In this document: in pieces, positions 1 to 12,000 of the stretch
Position numbering within the stretch: the first letter of the stretch is position 1
How the letters are laid out: each line of letters begins with the position of its first letter
Origin: Saccoglossus kowalevskii
Taxonomy: Eukaryota; Hemichordata; Enteropneusta; Harrimaniidae
NCBI RefSeq assembly: GCF_000003605.2
Contig: NW_003119429.1
Coordinates: 410,162 to 445,463 of the forward strand
DNA: 35,302 nt
Direction of reading: 5' to 3'
Notes under the pieces: generated by a model
Databases searched by the model: none
What the model saw: the letters and a program-made list of their open reading frames with translations, nothing else
Told to the model about the DNA's origin: nothing
Translations under genes and position numbers: made by a program

Positions 1-650
1 ATTACATACAAAACAATCTGTATGACGTTCTAAACAACCTGTATGACATTCACAACAACCTTTATTACAACCAAAACAACCTGTATGACATTCAAAACAA
101 CATGTATGACATGCAAAATAACCTGCGTGACATCCAAAACAACCTGTATGACGTACAAAAAACCTGTATGACGTCAAAAACAATCTGTATGACATCCAAA
201 ACAACCTTTATTACATCCCAAACAACCTGTATGACATACAAAGCAACCTTTATTACATCCAAAACAACATATATGACATCCAAAAGAACTTGTATGACGT
301 CCAAAACAACCAGTATTACATCCAAAACAGCCTTTATGACATACAAAACAGCCTGTATGAAATCCCAAACAACCTGTATGACATCGAAAACAACCTGTAT
401 GATATACAAAACAACCTTTATTACATCTAAAACATCCCTTATTACATCTAAAACAACCTGTGAAATGCAAAACAACTTGTATGACATCCAAAACAGCCTG
501 TATGACGTCAAAACGACCTGCATGGCGTCCATACCAACCTGTATGACATCCAAAATAAACTGTATGACTTCCAAAGCAACTTGTATGACATTCAAAACAA
601 CCGGTATGTCTTCCAAAACAACCTGAATGACACCTAAACAACCTGAATAA
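1..650. repeat. 21-bp minisatellite (about 30 copies, truncated by the window's left edge)
   Basis: Tandem variants of a unit like CATCCAAAACAACCTGTATGA. Because 21 is divisible by three, long pseudo-ORFs with 7-residue periodicity appear on both strands (174 codons on +, 200 on -); these are not genes. Two copies contain a perfect TGACGTCA (169-176 and 503-510). Confidence 0.93.
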
Positions 651-2465
651 CGATGAAATGTATGACTGTCACAGTCAACCTTAATGACATTCAATGAATA
701 ATGATAATGATAAAGTACGACATATCGACACCAATATCCAATTTTATGGTCATTAAGAAATTTACAATTCTAACAAAACAAAACAAATGACTGATAATCA
801 ATCGAAAATTACAACCATTCGAAGCAAACAACTGACACCAAACCACAGTACAGTCATGCCATAAAAAATATAAACACCCCGTGACATATATGAACTGATG
901 TCAAGTGTTTCGATAAAGAGTGAGCACACCCTGCTCAGATGCAGCAACCGTCAGATAACATTTCAGTCTTAACTGACAAGCCCGCCACCTAGTACATAAT
1001 CAAACGAAACCATTACCAAACAATCACTCCACAATAAAAAGAAGACAGTACAAATGACTGACAGTCAAGTACAACACCAATCTGATTAAAATCTGATGTA
1101 GTGTACGGGCTTTAATTATTTTGGCTATAAACTTATTTTAATTTTATTTTTTCTTACTTTTGTTATTAATGCCCTTTTATTTTATTATTTTACTTTGATT
1201 TTGATTTTGTGATTTTTTTTAATTCCGCCTATGTAACGAGATTTCAACGAGACCCACTATCGACGATTTTAGTCAACCTTCTCCCACACAAAAATAACAC
1301 CAACGCAACCCAGATACACCTATCACCACAGTTCATTTTCTTGATCAAAAGATATATGTGCATCGCAGTCACCTACACTTATTGCAGTGCTGATTTTTTC
1401 TTGAATACTGATTATGCATTGTAGATCGGAGAACCAACTATATCAGGGTAATTGCTTAGCAACCAATCACAGCTGAGTGTGTTTAATCTCTGAACCAATC
1501 ACATTGTACCATTGCATCCAACTAAATCCACCATGCTGATGGCCGCGTGCAGCTCAATTGGATTTTATAACTAGATTTAATGTATGTAATAACTCCTGCA
1601 AAATATTGCTGTGCCTGGAATTTGATGGTCGTCATTGGATTTCCGATCAGATGTTTATGTCTGATCTAAATGTCAGTATAAAAAATCCGAATACAATTAG
1701 TTATGTTTAGCCATAATAGTTAAACATGTTGTGTTCTCTTGAGTGCAATGACATATATGGAAATGAAACTGTATTTTAGAGTATTTTCAAACAATGTTAT
1801 TAAGTTATTTATGAACAGGAATGGTCGGTGGGCATAAACGACAGTCCCAAACTAGTGACATATTCGCCATTAAAATCACATTTTGATGTGACAGCTATGT
1901 ATTTAACTTCAAAAGAAATTACCAAAGAAACATAGACACTTTAGAACCTCTACTTATGACTCGCAATAAAACAGGCGTAGAACAAAACATGCATATTATA
2001 AAGATACTACAAATATGTTTCGAAGTGAACTGAAAACGAGCTTCACTTTCTCCTGTGCTTAACTTTCAGCTCGGAAATATAGATTCATTATTTCCCGATA
2101 TTATATAATAGTCGCGTGAAATGTATGTACATTCAATGAAATTCGTACACTTTGTTTTCTTTGCCAGCACAACGATACGCCAAAACTATTTACTTTTTAA
2201 ATCTTAACCCTGTAAACTTCAATATTAATCTACACAACAAACCCAATCCCTTTATTCTCATATATATTTATAATTTCACAATTGAAACTGAAACTAGATG
2301 TTTCTATTTGCCAATCGAATAACATTGGAACATTTAAATGGCGTCATTGCTCACCGCGCTCGTTGATTGACTGGTTATATTCAACTGTCATTGAAATTTA
2401 TGAATATATATAAAAGTGAAAAGAATGTGTTTGTTGTTGTGTTATTTTTTTAATTATAGCGGGGA
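651..2465. other. No gene seen; AT-rich sequence
   Basis: Unique-looking AT-rich DNA with only short ORFs of random composition. It contains an X-box-like motif directly followed by CCAAT at 1451-1467. No coding exon could be supported. Confidence 0.5.
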
Positions 2466-2606
2466 GTCGTCACCTGCGCATGCGTCAGATGGCCATAGTG
2501 TGTCATTATTTACAAACAAGCGTCTACCCATGAGCCTTTTATCGTTTTTAGCATGTGTTGTTATCGTCGCTTGGGACTCAATTCTTGCGCGTGCGCAGGT
2601 GACGAC
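2466..2606. mobile_element. MITE-like element, copy 1 (141 bp)
   Basis: Terminal inverted repeats GTCGTCACCTGCGCATGCG and (reverse complement of the right end) GTCGTCACCTGCGCACGCG differ at one position. The body matches the copy near 6640-6772. No transposase and no clear target duplication. Confidence 0.7.
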
Positions 2607-3428
2607 CCTCTCGCTTTAATATACATTTATTTCAAAAACGTTAGTAAAACTCTTGACACAGGCGCGATGTTTGATTGCACGAGAAACAAGAATGAGCAGT
2701 TGGGGAAAAGAAATTACAACAATGCCGATGCACGACGTTGCATTATGATTTCCTAGGGATAAAATAATGCATGATCAATTGTATTAGATCAACGGAATGG
2801 CGCAACACTGCTTTGTGTTCTCCTTTTTACGAACTTACCGGATTTTTCTATTAATTCGTTGGCTCTGGTTCCCTGGGGATTTGAAGGGATGGGTTTTTGC
2901 TACTTATCCCACATTATGTGGTAAGACGCCACGCACGACTAATTGGCTATGAATTATGCCTGTCACAAATTAATGTCGATATACTTCATCTTGCGCGTGC
3001 CATCAATCATTCCGAAAATAGACATTTAAAAAGCCCGGAGATATTAAACAAATAGAATAGAATCTTCAATGCCAGTAATCTCCACGTCAAAGGGTTAGAA
3101 TTTCTATATAACTATGTTCAATCAATTACCATATTCATATTCTTTTTTTTTACCTCTTGCCTCAACGAGGACAGGTTGCAGCGAGGATGCACCTGCTCGC
3201 CGGGCTCATATATAAACGTTCCTTCTCGGCTTTGTTCGGAGTGACCTGAATGTGTGTATACTTTGCAGCAGCGGAAATACGAACTATTGCATTTTTTGTT
3301 ATAGAGGCGGTCGCTGTGTGATTGATGTTTCGATTTAATGGAAATCGCCAAAGTCGCGTGGTTTGGTAAACGTTAAAAACTTGAATACATCTTGAGTTGG
3401 ACGATCGAAGGTTATATTGCCAAGCCAA
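2607..3428. other. No gene seen
   Basis: Mixed-composition DNA without recognisable exons or RNA genes; only short random ORFs. Confidence 0.45.
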
Positions 3429-4003
3429 GTGGAGGATCTAGGGGGGTTCTCGGGGTCCGGACCCCCCCCCCCCCCCGTTGAAAAATGTATCTATTTTTTT
3501 TGCATAATATAAAAAATCATTAACTTAGTCTGGTGATTTTAAAGTTTGGACCCCCCCCCCTCATAACAAATCCTGTATTCGCCCCTGCACAAGACAGAAA
3601 GGAATGTACGATTGCAAAAATTATATCGCCCTCTTGTGCTCGGAATGCTGGTTTCTGAGTTACGTTGTTTGAGGGCGCCTTATAGTCATCGGCAAAGCGC
3701 ACTACCATGGAGGTAATATAAGAACCTCCATGGTACTACCCTCTGTGTGGGTTCTGGTTACCACGTAACCAAGCACACAGCAGAGCTTCTATATATTCAG
3801 GGTGACTAGCAATGTACAAATGAGTGCTACCAGAGAGTATTATATAGACCGGTTCATACACGGATGCAAGAGACGCGTTCAAATAAATTATATAATAAAT
3901 TATTTTGATTACGCATAGTTTATCTGCAATTTACGCTCCGTAATTTTAAGCGACGCTTGCCCCCTTCCCCGCCCGCCCCAATACATTTTGCTGGATCCGC
4001 CAC
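3429..4003. mobile_element. GC-homopolymer-rich element with inverted ends
   Basis: The left end GTGGAGGATCTAG and the reverse complement of the right end, GTGGCGGATCCAG, match at 11 of 13 positions. Inside are long C runs (3462-3476 and about 3551-3560) and a perfect 12-bp hairpin (3703-3735). No protein is encoded. It may be a composite of nested insertions. Confidence 0.5.
3703..3735. repeat. Perfect 12-bp inverted repeat (hairpin)
   Basis: TACCATGGAGGT and its exact reverse complement ACCTCCATGGTA are separated by 9 nt. Confidence 0.85.
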
Positions 4004-4581
4004 TGATAATACGTGTGTGTATGTGTGTACGATGTTCCGTTACTGGATGTCCTTCAGTCTTTCAACATTATCCGCCGTGATAACGTAGGTGGCGACACAC
4101 TGGCAGTTAGCTTGGTCAACTTTCGATGTAATCTTGTTCGGAATAATGGTCTCTCAATGCCTTCACATACTACGCACGGGCTTAGACAGTTCAACCGGCA
4201 CTCCTAAACACACCTTTCCTGGAGCTTGGTTCAACACGAACGTGTAACACAACAGTTACATCGAAAAATCATGCAACAGTATGCACACTGGCGTCCAACT
4301 AAGCCCGGTTAACGGCCTCCTGCAGAGCTGAAGTTCAATCAGATCGCGTGCCGGATGCACATGATCGCGGGTACTATCCAATCAGAGTTCTTCTCCAAAA
4401 AAAAAAAAAAAAAAACCTCTACATCTCGATTTTTAAGGAGCATTACATGCATACCCTTTCAACTAGCTCATCTTAAAAATCGGAACTGATGGATTAACAA
4501 AGTTTACACATAATTGTAAGGTTGACATGTTTGTTTCCAATAAATACTTGATTTTATATTTAAACTTTACGTATTACGTAT
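4004..4581. other. No gene seen; includes a 20-nt A tract
   Basis: The A run at about 4397-4416 could be the tail of a retroposed sequence, but I see no tRNA-like A/B boxes or RNA gene upstream of it. Confidence 0.4.
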
Positions 4582-4693
4582 ATGAATGAATGAATGAATG
4601 AATGAATGAATGAATGAATGAATGAATGAATGAATGAATGAATGAATGAATGAATGAATGAATGAATGAATGAATGAATGAATGAATGAATGA
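4582..4693. repeat. (AATG)n microsatellite, about 28 copies
   Basis: An essentially perfect tetranucleotide run, long enough to be polymorphic. Confidence 0.97.
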
Positions 4694-6630
4694 CGAAGAA
4701 AATTTTTAGTCTGCACCTTCGTAGGCACCATCAAATCAAATCTTTCGCCATATTTTTTTTATTATAAAACATGGAAGGTACCTTCATTGATAGAGAGCAT
4801 GTGCCCTGGGATCCAGCTTCAAGGTATAGTTTTGATTACTCGTCCCGGTTACTAATATACATTTGTACAGTGACTTACCATCCAATAATATAGCGCCCTC
4901 AGACTGCGCGTCCTGAAGTATATGTCGGGTCTACTAAAATAATTCTTGATACATATACAAACGCAACATCAACCGATAGAATTGTAGGGAAGAAATTCAT
5001 TTAGAAATGTAATAAGAATAAAGATAATATAACTGTGTATTTCATCAAGGTATGAATTTTTTTTTATATAAATATTTATAAATCTTATATTTCATTATAG
5101 TTAAAAACTACTGAACCAATCATAACGTGTTTAAGATGACAGAAGAAACTCAGGGAAATCCGAGTTACCAAATGGATTCTATAACGAAGATTTTTTTTTT
5201 TTTTTAATGAAATGGGAAGATGGGACAAATGTGTTATAACTATTTTATAAATGTATATAAAACAAATTCTGATACCTCTATAACATGCACAAAATCGCAT
5301 GCTGATTGTATTTATTTAAAAAAAATATTTTTTTCTAAGTTGGATATTGGTCTCTAAAAAAAAAGAACTGCAGATTTAAAAAAAAAAATATTGGCCGTCT
5401 TCCTAGTCAAAGTCTTTGAAATGACAAATATTTAAGGGGTCATTCGTCAACTTAGAACATGATGATTAACAGTGGGCTCAATTTTCACAGACTGTTCTCA
5501 TATGATATAATTCACCATCAATGACGCCTGTGTACTATCACAGTCCCTATGGTACTACTAGTATGTATATGTATCCATTGCCCGAATCGCATGGTTTCGC
5601 GAACTATATGTGAACCAACGCCGTCACGAAGTCGTGCGTCATTCTAGCAAGAACCGTGTCTTATTTGGCTTCGGAAAACACATAGACTTAGAGGGCCTGT
5701 AAAAGATACACCCAATTGAAATTGGTGTTGCATATGTCAATGGACATGAAACAAAATGGCGGGATATTCGAATTGCCAACTTGAGATCGGACTTCTATAC
5801 ACACTCGCTGATATGCACAAATAAGTTGGTAGTGGTGAGGCGATGATCGATCGAAGATGCGGTTTCTCGTGCTTTAGCAAATTAAAAGAAAAAAAACACG
5901 ACACATACATTTTGTAATTTATGTTCACAAACATCGCCACCTAGTGTCGATACTGAAACCAAGTAGTATGCCCTCTAAAATAAGTTCGTTATGCAGCACA
6001 TTTTTGTAGTGGTACATGTCTTCTCCCTGTCACTGAACTCAGTTATATTAACACTATGGAAAAATACTCGAGTGGTTGTGTATGTGAAACGACAATCCGT
6101 CATTTTTCAGCTTGAATATATACAAGTACAAAATAAACTTTGAAAACAATATATATAATAAGATTTAAGGTTATGAGAAAGCAAAACAACAATATTCTAT
6201 TCTACATATGAGTGTACAAACACGTAGTTGCCGTAGCAACTCTGCAAATTGTTGTTATTATGCATTGTGTGTCATCAGCGGGTTCACGTAAACTGCGACC
6301 ACGTGACCGCTTCTCGTGATTCCTACCGTCGCGCAAAATAAATACTGTAACTACGCACCACGCCTTCTATGGCAACTCATGATCATTCGAACGTATACAC
6401 AATAAACGTCTAGCTATTTTGAAAAGTTACTTAGGACAACAATTGCCAAATATTATCTATTATATGTGGCATGCTCAGTAGTGCAAAATTTGATTTCGCG
6501 CCGTCAACGATTCTGTTTTAACCAAATTTGTACAAAGCCACGACATATTTCATGGAATTCGTGGTACTATAATTCGAACGTTTACCCACGGTTACGAGAA
6601 GAACAATTCTTCTAGTAACCGTGATTTACC
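4694..6630. other. No gene seen
   Basis: AT-rich DNA with scattered A/T homopolymers. A consensus-like X-box (GTTGCCGTAGCAAC) lies at 6227-6240. No exon supported. Confidence 0.45.
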
Positions 6631-6637
6631 TGAAAAC

Positions 6638-6772
6638 ATGTGCGCATACGTCAGATGGCCATAGCGTGTCATTGTTTACAAACACTGCAAGCGTTCAGCC
6701 ATGAGCCTTTGCATTTTAGCATGCGTTGTTATCGTCGCTTGGGACTCAATTCCCGCGCGTGCGCAGGTGACG
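6638..6772. mobile_element. MITE-like element, copy 2 (left end degraded)
   Basis: It shares with copy 1 the body TCAGATGGCCATAG, a TTTACAAACA block, ATGAGCCTTT, TTGTTATCGTCGCTTGGGAC and the right end GCGTGCGCAGGTGACG. The left inverted repeat is partly lost. Confidence 0.7.
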
Positions 6773-8700
6773 CGTCCTGTTCGATGTGGGACTCATAGCG
6801 ACGTATACAACGCGTGCAAAATACATTGTTTATTTACATGAAATTCGAACACGCGCTGCACGACGACCACCGCGCTTTAAAATAGCGCCATGAAATCACG
6901 TTTAATATAGTACACTTACATCGCTAATCACAACACATGTTATCGGGGCTTTGGGTGATCCTCTGCTGACATCCACTGATAACACTGCTAAAAAAACATC
7001 GTTAGAATATATAAACATGTTAAACATATATTTGTTACATCCATGGTCACCCTAATCCTACAGCTAATTGCACTAATGGGTTGAAAGGACGACTGGAACA
7101 TTGCAAAAAGTCGAAACAATGTTTTTTCTTTGATCAAATGGTTTTGCAACCGTTCCAAAACAGGAGTATCCCTATGTTATAGTAATGCTATTAGCATGGA
7201 GCTAAAACACATAGCTGCGAGCACGGCCCCTTTTTAATAGGGGAACTGTGTTCCTACACCACAGTCCCTCTATAGAGGGGATGTAACTACACACAACACG
7301 GAGCTCTATGTACACAATGTGTGAAATTGTATCGTATCTTCTTATCAGGGGATCTCCGTTTAAGCGCAAATCTTACGACAAATCAGTAACTGAATTAAAA
7401 TTACATTAAAAACAAAAGACAGATTAATAATGTAAACAGTGTTTACAATGGGTTTTGTGATGAAACCCCAGGCATCAACAGAATACGTCACATTGTGACC
7501 GACCTCTTGTAATAGTTGTACAACATGTCCTGTGTTTCGAAGACTGTAATATGTTTCTCGTCTATTGAGCTTCCAGATTGAAGTCGCCAAAACAAATCAC
7601 AATGTCCTCAATGAATTTGTTTCAATGTTTCTGCAACCCTTTAGAATGTTTTTCTTCTCAGAAGTGTAGACAAGTGTTTTACAACTGGCTGATGTAATGG
7701 AGGCCACTTGAAACAATAAATCACTTTGCGGCATCCTTATTCTTAGCTCACTAATCCCCTTGCCTTCAATTAGAACATTGTTCTGCTTTCCGTGATCTAT
7801 GCCACTTCGGGCCTTTGTATTGTTACAACGGTTCCCGACTGAAGTGATTAATCTGCACGAGTGACTAGCCACAGAATACAGTACTAGCTCATGCCACTAC
7901 TCGTTAGAAAAAAACAAAAAACAACAAAAACAACTCCGTCGAGTTTGCAGATATCACCTTGCGATAGCGTTTACAATCTGAGCATGGAGCTAAAAAAAGC
8001 TCCATGATCTGAGTAAGGAGTGATATATTTTTGAAGGATTAAAATTTGGCCCATGTTTACAAAGTAGTATTGACGCGCACCACGTGATGTGTGGTCTGGG
8101 TATAAACCCCGGGGATCGCAGAATAAAACAAAAAAAAGAATTATTCGTATACAAGCAGCTTACTAAACAATTGACTCGCATCCTGGGGCCATGTTTCATG
8201 ACCAGCGTCTGAGCACGGGACAATGGGAATTTAGGCAAGCGTGAGTAGATCAGTGGCGTTACAGCTAGTAACTTAGAAAAAGGGTAAACCGTGGACGATG
8301 AACGGGGCTCACTTGTGAATGAGATTACTCGGTCATCTATTATATGTGCAGCCACTTAACAGCCAAGTCACAATACGATTTGTCATAATTTACATCACAA
8401 TGAAGAAGGTGTGATGATTGATGTGTTTTGCTGCTTTATCAAGCAGTTGACAGCGTTGGAAGGGTACGTGGTGACTGGCATTCCAAATTAATTTGTATAT
8501 TGGGCCAACACACGGCAACCAATCAACTGTGTCCAACGCCAACTGACAGGATGATCAAATAACCTCAATAGGTTTCACTCGCTTGGCCGGCCAGTTGCTG
8601 TACGCTGTCTCTTCCCGTTTGTGCGGATAATACTACCACTGAAATGCCCAATGACACAATCACTGGCTACTCTACGTCCATCACATCGCTGCCCCACTGA
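6773..8700. other. No gene seen; short hairpin elements
   Basis: Holds CATGGAGCT at 7196-7204 and a hairpin CATGGAGCT/AGCTCCATG at 7983-8006. Near 7262-7280 is an inverted CCCTCTATAGAGGG motif whose flank CACAGTCCCTCTAT recurs near 14552. No coding exon; open stretches on the minus strand have random composition. Confidence 0.45.
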
Positions 8701-8710
8701 CCAATATTGG
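8701..8710. promoter_or_regulatory. Inverted CCAAT palindrome upstream of the SMOC-like gene
   Basis: CCAATATTGG, a palindrome containing CCAAT on both strands, lies about 80 bp upstream of the TATA box. It is positioned like an NF-Y/CCAAT element; its function is inferred. Confidence 0.4.
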
Positions 8711-8791
8711 AATCCAAATCCAGGATCACGTCGCTGTTAATTTAACTCGCTCAGACGATTTGTCTATGTGACGGTTTAGGGAAGAGGACTG

Positions 8792-8798
8792 TATAAAA
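8792..8798 (+). promoter_or_regulatory. TATA box of the SMOC-like gene
   Basis: TATAAAA lies 132 bp upstream of the start codon. A transcription start about 25-32 bp downstream (near 8820-8830) would give a 5' UTR of about 100 nt with no upstream ATG. That start would fall at or just before the AGCC repeat. Confidence 0.6.
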
Positions 8799-8818
8799 TC
8801 AGCCGACCAGACGAACAG

Positions 8819-8833
8819 CCAGCTAGCTAGCTA

Positions 8834-8869
<36 letters not shown>

Positions 8870-8873
8870 GAGC
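8819..8873 (+). repeat. AGCT/AGCC tetranucleotide repeat in the 5' UTR
   Basis: A short run of AGCT units is followed by about ten AGCC units, between the TATA box and the start codon. If the transcription start is where the TATA box predicts, the repeat is in the 5' leader and could vary in length between alleles. Confidence 0.75.
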
Positions 8874-8929
8874 CGAGTCGGAAGTTTGTTGTTCTGTGTG
8901 TGGTGTTGAACTGACTGCAGTGTTGTATC

Positions 8930-9004
8930 ATGAGATATTTATGGCTGTACATTTCGTGTGTAACAATAGCAGGGGTAATAGCCAATCCATTGTTTGGGAG
9001 CCGG
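8930..9004 (+). CDS. SMOC: Exon 1: signal peptide (residues 1-25)
   Basis: The ATG at 8930 is the first Met codon after an in-frame TGA at 8912-8914. The product MRYLWLYISCVTIAGVIA is a hydrophobic signal peptide with a likely cleavage after A18 (V-x-A). The exon ends at CGG followed by the donor GTAAGT, phase 0. Confidence 0.85.
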
Positions 9005-12000
9005 GTAAGTATGAGTTGATAATGTCTACCCTCCCTTTTTTTAGATCGCCGAGTCAGCGAAGAGGTCGATTATTATTGTGTTATTTAGTTTGTGTTTTTA
9101 TGTATACTTCCATGTGTCAACCGGCCAACAGTTAGCCGAGCTTATGTTTGTGGATGGCGGGTTGCATTATAAATGCAACAGTTCATACAAGTCGAATTCT
9201 TTGGTAGTCTTGTAAACTTTGCGACTATGTTAGACATCACGCTGTAGGTGTCCACTTTATACGGCTCAAGTGCTTTTGATGGAGCGCGACCAAACCTCTC
9301 GATATTATTACCAGCACATTTTTCACCATTCGGAACTGTAAACAGACTATGGAAAATACCTTGCTAGGCGTTATATTTTGTGAAAAAAATGGTTCAATAT
9401 TGCAAGGCCCAGTCGACAGCATGGACTCAGAGAATCCCAACCGAAGCGATGTTTATTTGCAGTGAAAAGATGGGAGTATAGCTTGCAAATAAGCGGCGCA
9501 ATTATATCAATAAACGGCTTTTCCTACTATAAACGAACCACTTTACAATCAGCGCAGCAGTTTGCATTCTTTCCCTTTTGTATGTTGCATACTGTGGTAT
9601 AGCATCTCAATTAAGGGCCCACCACCGCAAGCAAGATTCGGGACTAAAAGTTTACCTCACAATACATGCATTATTCAACACGGTCGGTGCAACAAGGACG
9701 ACTGTCCGACACAAAAACACACAACTACACTGGCTACACGCGGTCCTGCAAACGCAGCTGCTCGGCAAGTCCTTGTTTTGTTCGTAGGCATTCGATCCAC
9801 CATTCCCGTGGTTTGTTTTGTAAATATGCAGTGTTCCTCGATTTACACAGAGTGGAGGATCTACTTCAGTCGATTCTTAAGGAGAGCAACTGTCTGGCTA
9901 TACCGATGCATATAAATGTCACTCATTCGTCTTCTTTCAATGGCAACCGCCAACCACCCCACTATTAAGGAATTCTATACGAAATTCACACCTGTTTTGT
10001 CAGCCCAGCGCAGTCAAACGCTATTGACCTGGCCACTCAGTCACTCACAGGCTCACTGGGTTGATTGTCGAGTTGTGTGAGTTAAACGTGTTCTTCCTTT
10101 TAACACAGTTCACACTAACATCAAATAAATTGATACGGGTCGAGAATAGGAAGGTAATCGACCTGCATGTAAACTGTTGTCGACAAACTGAACATCGTAC
10201 AAACTGAACTGTGATTTAAGTTAAGCCAGTATGACTCGATCGTCTACTCTATTGCCAGTATATGTATTCGTAGCCACCGCCGACAAGATACAAGTCGCGA
10301 CACTGTTCAACTATGTCCCTATTTATGTTTGAAATACTGGGTATATTTATTATTATATTGTACGAAAAGCATAAACACAGAGTATTGCATTACAGCACAA
10401 ATACTAATTTATCGCAAGCAATTACGGTCGCTGTTATAGCGCCCGTGCGTACTACCCAGTACGAGCCCCTTAATATAAACCCTTCTCCGTCCGAGTTCTT
10501 CTGACGCTTTACGGCCTTTAATAACTCTATGTACCGTTGAGTAAAGCACCAATCACGGACAGTAGCCAATCCGGTTATTTTGCAAGTTGCAAGTCACAGT
10601 CTGTCCTTCGTTACGTTTAAAACGACTTTGTCGTGTCTATTTCCACGTATCCCGTAACACGTGCCCTTTGGTCTTATTCGTCGTATCCATAAACAACCCG
10701 AATCTGGCACATCCTGTTATTCCCATTCGCATTATTTAAAAGACAACAAAAAACAACCAGTTATTTAGTATGAACATTGTTAGATCGTATAAAAAAGAGT
10801 CTCGGGGCAAATGCGTTCGCCTTGGAACAAATAGTAAAATTTAATGTTCTGTTGAAATACCTATGCATAACGGCAGAGTGTAGCTGCGACCATGGTATAG
10901 ACGGTATAATCTACTAGTATATATATATCATTAACCAATATATTAGGTAAATATACTTATTTAGCATATGTGTCACCATTGGCTAATTATCCAATGAGAT
11001 GTCATGATACCGAATGTACCCGTCCGGCCTACGTTCAGCAGAGGCGATATATTAATTTTATGACCTTGCTAACTTCAGATGTGAAAATATACAGCTAACT
11101 TCAGAAAAATTCACCAAACTAATTTACCGCAGACAAATTTTGTACAGAAAATGGGGCGAAATTCATCAAGTAGGCACACAAAACGTGTAATTTTTACAGA
11201 ATCTGTGATAATGGATTGCAAAAAAAAATCATATTTACGCCCCCCCCCCAAAAAAAGCTATTCTGCGAGCTTAAATATATTGTACCTATAGGGGAAACCA
11301 CGTTAGGGCATCAGACCAGAGAGTATGCGTTGCCATGTAGAACACGCTTCTGACGATTTTGTTTATATTTAAAACGTAATTGTTATTGGTATCATTGATA
11401 TTTCATAGAAAATTTGCAGCACAGCTTACTATATATATAATATCATTTTTGGTATAATTGACAGTTTTTTTTAATTACCGCGAAGGAAAACGTTTGTTCA
11501 TATTAAATTTTCCAAATTTCAAGTTAGCCGTCAGTTTATGTCTTATTTTTTTTAGGTTACACGCGTTTATACACTTTTTGTATTTATTAAATAAAATAGT
11601 TATCGGAAGGTGATCTAAAAGTTCGTATAATATCGTATTTATTAGGACGGTATATATACATGTACCGGTATATCAATTGATATATGGGCATGTATCACCA
11701 GATTTATACAAGATTCACATGTGAAAACACGTGTTACGTAGTCTTCTTGACCAGCATTGAAGATTACGTTCAAGCGAAAACACTCGAACCCTCGCTGGTA
11801 AATAGCTTTTTTGACGAACAAACGTGTAAATTTCACAAAATCAGCGGTGCTAGCAAACACGAGTCGCGCAGTCCGTCAATTTCCATATATATCACTATGG
11901 TACAATAACTATCCTGCTAACGGATTGCCATACGCTTGAACTCGTACGTCACTCTTCAACAACGGTAGGAGAACAACAGACCCAGTAACTAGTAGATCTT

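Noticed and set aside
92-694. 200-codon minus-strand and 174-codon plus-strand ORFs at the left edge
   Set aside because: Both are translations of the 21-bp minisatellite with 7-residue periodicity, open only because the unit is divisible by three.
9562-9968. Overlapping ORFs of 69-117 codons in intron 1
   Set aside because: Three frames are open at once with random composition; no domain and no splice support.
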